This document shows, piece after piece, positions 1 through 5,482 of a stretch of 6,657 nucleotides of DNA; the stretch's first letter is position 1; every line of letters starts with the position of its first letter. The stretch lies in the NCBI GenBank assembly GCA_021797955.1, contig JAJZYV010000103.1:1-6657 (forward strand), read 5' to 3'. The DNA comes from Thermoplasmata archaeon (GTDB lineage Archaea > Thermoplasmatota > Thermoplasmata > Thermoplasmatales > Thermoplasmataceae). Made by a program: the position numbers and the translations under genes. The notes beneath the pieces were generated by a model that searched no databases, was not told the origin of the DNA, and saw only the letters and a list, made by a program, of their open reading frames with translations.

Positions 1-149
1 TTTAGAGTCATTAGAATTGCTAATACACTTGTTACACCTTAAATGTTTTATAATATTGCATCAACGTAGGTTCCTCTATTTTATCAATATTAAAGGGAAT
101 TATAATAGCATAAGTTGTGTAAATTATGAAAGAATTTGTATTGTTCCTG

Positions 150-172
150 ATACCATGGTATAAGTCTTTTTT
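150..172 (+). terminator. Palindrome followed by a T run, possible terminator of a gene left of the window
   Basis: A perfect 12-bp palindrome, ATACCATGGTAT (150-161), is followed five bases later by six T residues (167-172). Read as RNA it gives only a 4-bp stem with a 4-nt loop, so the hairpin is weak, but archaeal terminators depend mainly on the T run. It could end a transcript entering from the left, or be a protein-binding palindrome about 78 nt upstream of the MFS start. No coding sequence could be supported in positions 1-229. Confidence 0.25.
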
Positions 173-203
173 AACTTGTATATAAATGATTTAATGTGTA
201 TCT

Positions 204-214
204 AAAAATTTAAG
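204..214 (+). promoter_or_regulatory. TATA-like promoter element of the MFS operon
   Basis: The A/T-rich stretch AAAAATTTAAG ends in TTTAAG (209-214), whose first T is exactly 30 nt upstream of the ATG at 239. This puts the element centre about 27-28 nt before the start codon, where archaeal TATA boxes sit relative to the transcription start, so the mRNA would be leaderless. The SDR gene on the other strand has the same TTTAAG at the same distance. A second A/T-rich box, TATATAAAT (179-187), lies too far upstream for a leaderless transcript and would give a roughly 25-30 nt leader. Confidence 0.6.
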
Positions 215-230
215 TAATTCATATGACATA

Positions 231-244
231 TGACTTTTATGTCA
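231..244 (+). promoter_or_regulatory. Putative TetR operator over the MFS start codon
   Basis: TGACTTTTATGTCA is an inverted repeat TGAC-N6-GTCA covering -8 to +6 relative to the ATG at 239. A 14-mer with the same arms occupies exactly the same register at the SDR gene, TGACATACATGTCA. A further copy of the arm, within ATATGACATA (221-230), lies just upstream. A repressor bound here would cover the predicted transcription start. Assignment to the TetR protein encoded at 4851-5435 is inference from proximity. Confidence 0.5.
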
Positions 245-1630
245 GGTAATGTTAATGACAGTGGGGAAAGACTTGCTAATATTCAGGCAAGGCTTGACCG
301 TTTGCCCATAAGACCCTATCCAAGGTTCTGGCTTGTAATTCTGGGAATTGGCTATTTTTTTGCCTTCTACGATATACTTGCTTTGAGTTATGCGTTCGTA
401 TCTCCTATGGTCTCACAGTTGAAGCTGACTGAGATACTACTGAGTGATTCTGCTTCTGCAACTCTTTTTGGATATATAGTTGGTACTTACGTTGTGTCAA
501 CTATAAGTGATTATGTCGGAAGAAGGCTTGGGCTTGTAACCAATGCCTTACTTGTTGCCGTAGGAACATTAATATCAGCTCTGTCATTCAATGCCCCAGA
601 ATTAATAGCTGGGAGATTCATAGCTGGAATGGGAATCGGTGCTGAGATATCCATAATCAACACATATATGTCAGAAATAACCCCATCTCATATGAGAGGA
701 AAAATGACTCAATGGGCGTATTTTTCAGGAGCCCTTGGGTTCGCTCTCGCTCCATTTATTGCACTGGTTATCATACCAATAAATGCCGACGGTTGGAGGT
801 ACCTTTTTGCTATACCAGCAGTTATTGCGGTGGCAATAGTCTTCCTGAGATTTAGTATGCCGGAGTCTCCTAGATGGCTTGTACTTAAAGGTAAACCAGA
901 TGAGGCCGAGAAAATAATCAATGATATGGAGTCTTTTGTTAAGGAGAAGATTAGCACACTTCCTGAAATTCCCGCTTATGAAAGAGAGATTCCTGGTGAA
1001 CACTTTCCTACGAGAGAAATATTTACAAAAAAGTATGGTCCTAGATTAGCCATAGTGGCATCATTCTGGTTTCTAGACTATTTCCTGGCTTACGGTATAC
1101 TGGGATTTGCACCATTGATATTTGTCACATCAGGATTTCTGTTCACGACTGCAGTATGGTATATTGGTCTTGGATCCACCGGTTATATAGTAGGTGCAGT
1201 CTCCATGACTTTTATCGCTGATAAGTGGGAAAGAAAATATCTGATTATCTCTGCACTCATACCAGCTATTATAGCAGTATTTCTATTTGCACTGGCTCTA
1301 TATGATCATTCTGCAGTTTTATTAACCATAGGTGCCTTTTTAGGGTCTTTCGCAACAGCCTTCGCAGTGCCAGCTTATACATACACTGCAGAAATATATC
1401 CAACCAGGGCAAGGGCAACTGGGTTTGCTCTCTCAGATGGTATTGGTCACCTGGGGGGAGCCATAGTACCTTTTGCATTTACAGCGATGGTTGTTCTCAC
1501 CACTGCTAGCATAGTAAAAACCGGTGCAAACTTCTTTATCTTACTTGGAATACTTGAAATAATAGCCGCTTTTGTATTGCTAGCCGGTCCAAGAGCGTCA
1601 AGAAAACCACTCGAAACGGTGTCCCCATGA
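239..1630 (+). CDS. MFS transporter, sugar/metabolite:H+ symporter type
   Basis: This encodes a 12-helix inner-membrane secondary transporter of the major facilitator superfamily, 463 aa from the preferred start. It shows the sugar-porter/metabolite-symporter signatures. The loop 2-3 motif DYVGRR is at residues 91-96, an E-x-TP-x4-RG motif is near 146-154, PESPRWL is at 208-214 just after helix 6, and a charged central cytoplasmic loop spans about 215-265. DKWERK (328-333) is the second-half copy of the loop motif, and AEIYPTRARATG lies at about 384-395. An in-frame ATG at 230 would add only MTF. I prefer 239 because the TATA-like element then has exactly the spacing seen at the SDR and tetR genes. 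The gene heads the operon, and its stop overlaps the next start as ATGA. Substrate and direction cannot be read from sequence. An organic or aromatic acid taken up for the ligase downstream, or export of a product, would both fit. Confidence 0.93.
   Translation: MSGNVNDSGERLANIQARLDRLPIRPYPRFWLVILGIGYFFAFYDILALSYAFVSPMVSQLKLTEILLSDSASATLFGYIVGTYVVSTISDYVGRRLGLVTNALLVAVGTLISALSFNAPELIAGRFIAGMGIGAEISIINTYMSEITPSHMRGKMTQWAYFSGALGFALAPFIALVIIPINADGWRYLFAIPAVIAVAIVFLRFSMPESPRWLVLKGKPDEAEKIINDMESFVKEKISTLPEIPAYEREIPGEHFPTREIFTKKYGPRLAIVASFWFLDYFLAYGILGFAPLIFVTSGFLFTTAVWYIGLGSTGYIVGAVSMTFIADKWERKYLIISALIPAIIAVFLFALALYDHSAVLLTIGAFLGSFATAFAVPAYTYTAEIYPTRARATGFALSDGIGHLGGAIVPFAFTAMVVLTTASIVKTGANFFILLGILEIIAAFVLLAGPRASRKPLETVSP
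1618..1621 (+). promoter_or_regulatory. Shine-Dalgarno site of the hydrolase gene
   Basis: GGTG lies five bases before the ATG at 1627, inside the end of the MFS gene. It matches the archaeal 16S tail complement GGTGA over four bases. It supports translation of the hydrolase from the ATGA overlap. Confidence 0.45.
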
Positions 1631-2445
1631 TTCTAAGGAATGGTAATATTCAAATATTTTATAATGTAGTCGGTAAAGGAACTCCCATAGTTTTTGTTGA
1701 AGGACTTGGTTACTCAATGTGGATGTGGAAATTCCAGAAGTCCCTTTCCATGAAGTATAAACTCATCTTTTACGATAATAGGGGAGTTGGGAAATCATCT
1801 AAGCCTGAAGAAAATTATACCTTGGATGATTTTCAGAGCGATCTATTTTCTCTTGTACAGTCATTAAAATTAGAAAATTTTTTTCTGATAGGTGTATCAA
1901 TGGGTGGGATGATAGCCGAACAGTTTGCCCTGGAACATCAAGAAATGATAGAAGGACTAGTACTCTCTTCAACTAATTTTGGAATACGATCAAAGTTGCC
2001 TTCAATGGATGTGCTTAAGATTCTTTCAGAACCTCCCAATGGAAAGGAAATGTTTGAAAGAATGAGACCTGCTTTTTCAGAAAAAACCGTATTGAATAAT
2101 AGAAAATTGATTGATCTTATTATAGAGGAAAGGAGCCTTGATTCTCCCATTGTGAAGCAGGTACAGCAGTCAATGGCGTTCATAAAATTCGACGTTTTAG
2201 ATAAACTTCAGAATATATCATGTCCAACTCTGGTAATTTCTGGACTGGATGATAAGATAGTTCCTATTGAAAACTCTGAAATAATTCATGAAAAACTCCC
2301 CAACAGTAAGTTTATAAAATTCAGAGATTCAGGACACCTGGTCAACATGGAAAGACACAATGATTACAATGCAGAAATAGATAAATTCTGCACAAGTGTA
2401 ATGAGTAAGAGTTTTAGTAAGGTCATAACTCCATTGGTGATTTAA
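1627..2445 (+). CDS. Alpha/beta-hydrolase (3-oxoadipate enol-lactonase-like), Ser nucleophile
   Basis: This encodes a 272-aa soluble alpha/beta-hydrolase fold protein, likely an esterase, lactonase or thioesterase. The nucleophile elbow GVSMGG puts the catalytic Ser at residue 91. The acid is probably Asp209 in GLDDKIVP, and the general base is His237 in DSGHLVN. The oxyanion-loop motif after strand 3 reads VEGLGYS (24-30), with Glu in place of the usual His of HGxG. DNRGVGKS (50-57) is the usual strand-4 turn. A small cap of about 120-190 links the two halves. The fold ends near residue 258, and the last 13 or so residues (from SKSF) look like an unstructured tail whose codons also contain the SD site of the next gene. 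The gene overlaps the transporter by 4 nt and ends 3 nt before the proposed CTG start of the ligase, so it is co-transcribed. Overall similarity is closest to the PcaD-like group, but the substrate is not determined. Confidence 0.88.
   Translation: MILRNGNIQIFYNVVGKGTPIVFVEGLGYSMWMWKFQKSLSMKYKLIFYDNRGVGKSSKPEENYTLDDFQSDLFSLVQSLKLENFFLIGVSMGGMIAEQFALEHQEMIEGLVLSSTNFGIRSKLPSMDVLKILSEPPNGKEMFERMRPAFSEKTVLNNRKLIDLIIEERSLDSPIVKQVQQSMAFIKFDVLDKLQNISCPTLVISGLDDKIVPIENSEIIHEKLPNSKFIKFRDSGHLVNMERHNDYNAEIDKFCTSVMSKSFSKVITPLVI
2436..2441 (+). promoter_or_regulatory. Shine-Dalgarno site that supports a CTG start for the ligase
   Basis: GGTGAT is fully complementary to ATCACC of the archaeal 16S 3' tail. 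It lies seven bases before the CTG at 2449, within the last codons of the hydrolase. No ATG, GTG or TTG exists in the ligase frame between the hydrolase stop (2443-2445) and ATG 2575. There is therefore no conventional start for this SD to serve in that frame. Confidence 0.55.
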
Positions 2446-2448
2446 ACG

Positions 2449-3855
2449 CTGGATAAGGTTTTAAGAAATTGGTATAATACTGGTAATACTGGATTTGTAA
2501 AATATGAAGAGAAGGTACTCAGGTATAGAGAAATAGATGAACAGAGTGATCATATTTTTTTAGTTCTAAGTGAAATGGGCATAAAAGAAGGTGATGTGAT
2601 TTTATCCATAATAAAGAACCCTCTTGATAGTGTTATCCTATTTTTCGCAGTTGTTAAATGTGGTGCAATTTTATTCCCTATAAATCCAGTAATAGAGAAA
2701 TCCCTTTACGATCATGTAATCAGCAATGCAAAGCCAAAACTAATTATAAGTGATTTTAACAATGAAGGAATTTCTATTGAAACTTTGAAAAACAGGAGTA
2801 TTAAAGGCAACCGTCTAAACCCTAACCAGAATTATAACCCTGAGAGAACAGTATTGACCCTTCTAACAGGAGGATCGACAGGAACTCCTAAGGGTGCTGA
2901 AATTTCCGAGAATGCAATTATGTGGAATGCATTTAACACAGTTCTCACATGGGGCATAAACCAAAGTGATAGAACACTTGTTTGTATGCCTTTATATCAT
3001 ACAGGGGGTTGGAATATCCTGTTGATACCAACTCTAATTGCCGGAGGAAGTGTAATATTTTCAGAAAATAATTTTGATCCTGACGAAATTATAAATCTCA
3101 TAGAAAAGGAAAGAATAACTATATTTATGGGTGTACCAACCATGTATGAGAAAATAGTGGCAAGTAGCGAATTTTATAAGAAAGACCTTTCCAAGGTTAG
3201 AATGATATCTGGAGGTGGAAAACTCAGAAAAGAGACCTATGAAAAGCTTTTGGAAAGAAATATTAAAGTGTTTCAGGGTTATGGATTAACTGAGGCTGGT
3301 CCTAATAATTTTTACATTTCTCCAGAGAACCAGAAAAAATTCCCGGACTCTGTTGGAACTCCATGTATATTTGTAGAAGTAAAACTTGCGGAAGATGGTG
3401 AGCTATTAATCAGAGGTAAACACCTCTTCTCCAGATACATGTTCGGAAGCGACATTGATCCCTTTGAAATAGATGGTTATTTTAAAACAGGAGATATTTT
3501 CAGAACCAATGAGCTTGGATACTATTTCTTTGTGCAAAGGAAGAAGAATGTGATTAAAACTGGAGGAGAAAATGTCTATGCAACCGAGATAGAAGATATC
3601 ATTCTAACATTACCCTATGTGGTTGAATGCTCTGTTATTGGAATGCCAGACAACTATTGGGGTGAAGCGGTAGTTGCCTTTGTGAAGACCAATGAGGTAA
3701 AATCAGAAGAACAGCTAAGAAAAGATCTAAAGATGAAATTATCAGGTTACAAAGTTCCTAAGAGGGTAATCTTTGTTAATAATTTACCAAGAAATGCTGT
3801 AGGTAAGGTGTCAAGAGAGGAACTGGTGAGATTATATGAAAAAAGTGTACATTAA
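2449..3855 (+). CDS. AMP-forming acyl-CoA ligase (ANL superfamily), probable CTG start
   Basis: Expected reaction: carboxylic acid + ATP + CoA to acyl-CoA + AMP + PPi, in the cytoplasm. From CTG 2449 it is 468 aa. The ATP-binding loop LTGGSTGTPKGAE is at about 139-151, MPLYHTGGWN at about 180-189, GYGLTE at 277-282, TGD at 347-349 and the hinge region around QRKKNVIKTGGEN at about 363-375. The catalytic Lys of the C-terminal lid is Lys453 in PRNAVGKVSRE. The first plain ATG (2575) would give 426 aa and remove residues such as LRYREIDEQSD (24-34), which match the conserved LTYRELDERAN-type beginning of the family, so that start is too late. The upstream frame is open back to the hydrolase stop. 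The hinge Gly before Arg is Gln here (QRK rather than GRK). Length is at the short end of the family, nearer the MenE type. Acyl specificity is unknown. The gene sits between the hydrolase and the condensing enzyme and overlaps the latter by 20 nt. Confidence 0.9.
   Translation: MDKVLRNWYNTGNTGFVKYEEKVLRYREIDEQSDHIFLVLSEMGIKEGDVILSIIKNPLDSVILFFAVVKCGAILFPINPVIEKSLYDHVISNAKPKLIISDFNNEGISIETLKNRSIKGNRLNPNQNYNPERTVLTLLTGGSTGTPKGAEISENAIMWNAFNTVLTWGINQSDRTLVCMPLYHTGGWNILLIPTLIAGGSVIFSENNFDPDEIINLIEKERITIFMGVPTMYEKIVASSEFYKKDLSKVRMISGGGKLRKETYEKLLERNIKVFQGYGLTEAGPNNFYISPENQKKFPDSVGTPCIFVEVKLAEDGELLIRGKHLFSRYMFGSDIDPFEIDGYFKTGDIFRTNELGYYFFVQRKKNVIKTGGENVYATEIEDIILTLPYVVECSVIGMPDNYWGEAVVAFVKTNEVKSEEQLRKDLKMKLSGYKVPKRVIFVNNLPRNAVGKVSREELVRLYEKSVH
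3825..3829 (+). promoter_or_regulatory. Shine-Dalgarno site of the KAS III-like gene
   Basis: GGTGA lies six bases before ATG 3836, inside the ligase gene. It supports this start and hence the 20-nt overlap between the two reading frames. Confidence 0.5.
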
Positions 3856-4825
3856 GAAATTTGCAATTTATGCTTCCGAAAATGTGATGACGGCTAAGTC
3901 AATCAGCGAAGAAACTGGCATACCTGAAGATGTTGTAAGGGAGAAACTGGGAATAGTTTCAAAGCCTGTTGAGGAAAAGCTTTCACTTTCAGATCTCAGC
4001 ATGAAATCAATTGAGAAAATAGTTGGGCCGGCCGACAGTTCTCTTAAAAGATTAAAATATATTGTCTCAGCAGGATCAGATTTTAAGGATAAATACATAT
4101 GGACACTTGCACCATCACTGGCATCTAAACTTGGAGTAAAAGAAGCTCTATCTTTTGATATATCCTCTCAATGTGTCGGAAGTTTAGTTGCACTTGACAT
4201 GATGAAATCAAGGATCTCATCTGAAAGCAACTTTGATGCGCTAATTAGCATCGCCACAAAGCAAAGTCATATTGTGAACTATAAAGACAGAACAGGTTCA
4301 TTCATGTATGATTTTTCAGACGGTTCTGGAGCAGTACTCATTTCTGAGGAAAAAGGTGAATATGAAATATTACAGAGTGCATTCCTTACAGACGGATCGT
4401 TCTCTGATGTAGTATACGCACCCTTTGGTGGTTCATTCATTTTAGATAAGGATATCTGGTCCTATAAACTTACTGTAAGTGAGGAAAAGGCCTGGAAAGA
4501 AAGGATGGCTGATGCAACACTGAGGAATTTTATAAGGGTGATTACAGAAGCAACAGTAAAATCAGGTTATGACATTAAGGATATTGATTACCTGGCATTC
4601 CTTCACACAAAGAGATCATTTCACCGTGAAATTATGGATGCCCTTGGAATAGATAGGAGTAAAAGTATATACCTTGAAGATTATGGACATATGCAGGGGG
4701 TAGATCCATTTATTTCACTCAAATTGGCAGAAGAAAAGAATCTTTTAAGGCCTGGAAATCTTATATGCCTGGTTTCGGCCGGGACAGGATGGACATGGGG
4801 TGCCACTGTAATATTAAAGGTTTAA
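3836..4825 (+). CDS. KAS III-like condensing enzyme / acyltransferase (thiolase fold) with altered active site
   Basis: This encodes a 329-aa thiolase-superfamily protein of the usual size and layout of 3-oxoacyl-ACP synthase III (FabH). The catalytic Cys is Cys113 in FDISSQCVGSL (107-117). The core strand DFSDGSGAVLIS (159-170) matches the DGAGAV block. His257 in AFLHTKRS takes the place of the PHQAN His, and the C-terminus has the family's W-T-W-G-A block (319-323). At the position of the third catalytic residue, where FabH has Asn in YGN, this protein has YGHMQGVDPF, with His285 replacing Asn and Asp290 five residues on. It may therefore use a Cys-His-(His/Asp) arrangement and act as an acyltransferase or non-decarboxylating condensing enzyme rather than a standard FabH. 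The overlap with the ligase suggests that it uses the ligase's acyl-CoA. No acyl carrier protein or DUF35 partner is visible. It is not the typical archaeal HMG-CoA synthase by these motifs. Confidence 0.83.
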   Translation: MKKVYIKKFAIYASENVMTAKSISEETGIPEDVVREKLGIVSKPVEEKLSLSDLSMKSIEKIVGPADSSLKRLKYIVSAGSDFKDKYIWTLAPSLASKLGVKEALSFDISSQCVGSLVALDMMKSRISSESNFDALISIATKQSHIVNYKDRTGSFMYDFSDGSGAVLISEEKGEYEILQSAFLTDGSFSDVVYAPFGGSFILDKDIWSYKLTVSEEKAWKERMADATLRNFIRVITEATVKSGYDIKDIDYLAFLHTKRSFHREIMDALGIDRSKSIYLEDYGHMQGVDPFISLKLAEEKNLLRPGNLICLVSAGTGWTWGATVILKV

Positions 4826-4829
4826 TAAA
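4821..4829 (+). promoter_or_regulatory. TATA-like element for a separate tetR promoter
   Basis: TTTAATAAA begins exactly 30 nt before ATG 4851, the same spacing as the TTTAAG elements of the MFS and SDR genes. It overlaps the stop codon of the condensing-enzyme gene. The tetR gene has no recognisable SD site, which fits a leaderless transcript of its own, although read-through from the operon is also likely. Confidence 0.45.
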
Positions 4830-4836
4830 TGGCTTA

Positions 4837-4849
4837 TCATTGTAAATGA
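4837..4849 (+). repeat. Short inverted repeat at the tetR start, possible autoregulatory site
   Basis: TCATT-GTA-AATGA is a perfect inverted repeat with 5-nt arms ending two bases before ATG 4851. It overlaps TGACAT (4847-4852), one half of the operator-like motif seen at the MFS and SDR genes. The second half (ATGTCA) is absent, so this would be at best a divergent operator. Confidence 0.25.
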
Positions 4850-4850
4850 C

Positions 4851-5435
4851 ATGAATCTCTATCCAAAGACCAAAAAAGGTCAGGAAAAATTCAACAAGAT
4901 TATTAAAAGTTCAATAGAAACAATTGCTAAACTTGGATATTCAAATGCAAGTGTTGGAGAAATAACAAGAAATGCTGGTGTGTCATATGGGCTTTTTTAC
5001 CTTTATTTCAAGGATAAGGACGATCTTCTGGAAGAACTGGTTAAGAAGTATAACCATGAAATGAGGAAATACATTCATGACAGTATAAACGGAATTGAGG
5101 GTAGAATAAATATAGAAAAGAGAGGTTTTCGTGCCTTTATTGAATGGGTTAAGAAAAACACACATCTGTTCCAGATTCTCCTGGAGGCAGAGATACACAG
5201 ACCTGAAACTTACAAATGGCATTACAGGATGCTTGGAGATCATTATGCGAAGTATCTCAAGGATGCTATGAAAAAAGGTGAAATTAAAGATAGAGATCCA
5301 AATATACTTGCATATACATTAATGGGCACAGCTGACTTTCTTGCCAGAAGGTTTATTCTCTGGGATAGTGATAGAAAATCAGATTTTCCATTTAATGAGA
5401 TTGACAGTCTAATAGAGAGCATAATGAAAAATTAG
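4851..5435 (+). CDS. TetR/AcrR-family transcriptional repressor
   Basis: This is a 194-aa one-component regulator. The N-terminal helix-turn-helix is clear: ASVGEITRNAGVSYGLFYLYF covers residues 33-53 and is followed by KDKDDLLEELV, the usual helix-4 start. Residues from about 65 on form the helical ligand-binding and dimerisation domain, without a cofactor motif I can recognise. The length is typical of the family. It follows the condensing-enzyme gene by 25 nt and has a candidate leaderless promoter. TetR proteins near acyl-CoA genes commonly sense acyl-CoA, as in the Sulfolobus FadR regulator, so an acyl-CoA or pathway intermediate is a reasonable ligand guess. Candidate operators are the TGAC-N6-GTCA repeats at 231-244 and 6221-6234. 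Both the ligand and the operator assignment are inferences. Confidence 0.9.
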   Translation: MNLYPKTKKGQEKFNKIIKSSIETIAKLGYSNASVGEITRNAGVSYGLFYLYFKDKDDLLEELVKKYNHEMRKYIHDSINGIEGRINIEKRGFRAFIEWVKKNTHLFQILLEAEIHRPETYKWHYRMLGDHYAKYLKDAMKKGEIKDRDPNILAYTLMGTADFLARRFILWDSDRKSDFPFNEIDSLIESIMKN

Positions 5436-5451
5436 AAAAGAGTCCACCGGA

Positions 5452-5469
5452 ACAAAAATTTATTTTTGT
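5452..5469. terminator. Bidirectional hairpin/T-run terminator between convergent genes
   Basis: ACAAAAA-TTTA-TTTTTGT is a perfect 7-bp stem with a 4-nt loop. It gives a run of five T residues on both strands. It sits in the 47-nt gap between the stops of tetR (plus) and the SDR gene (minus), so it can end both transcripts, in keeping with T-rich archaeal termination. Confidence 0.55.
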
Positions 5470-5482
5470 AATAAATTCCAGT

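Noticed and set aside
126..185. A 19-residue hydrophobic ORF (MKEFVLFL...) upstream of the MFS gene with TATAAT about 25 nt before it
   Set aside because: Too short and unsupported by any family. It overlaps the palindrome and the T run and is most likely a chance ORF in AT-rich DNA.
230..238. ATG 230 as the MFS start and ATG 6235 as the SDR start
   Set aside because: Both would add only three residues. The internal ATGs fit the -30 TATA-like spacing shared with tetR, and the identical 12-mer begins at the internal ATG. The longer starts are not excluded.
709..1003. Minus-strand ORFs within the MFS gene, and similar antisense ORFs at 1269-1478, 1938-2183, 3868-4098 and 4983-5243
   Set aside because: They lie wholly inside well-supported genes on the other strand and show no recognisable domains. 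They are reading-frame shadows.
2575..2577. ATG 2575 as the true start of the acyl-CoA ligase
   Set aside because: It would delete the conserved family N-terminus that is encoded in frame just upstream, and it has no SD site at a suitable distance.
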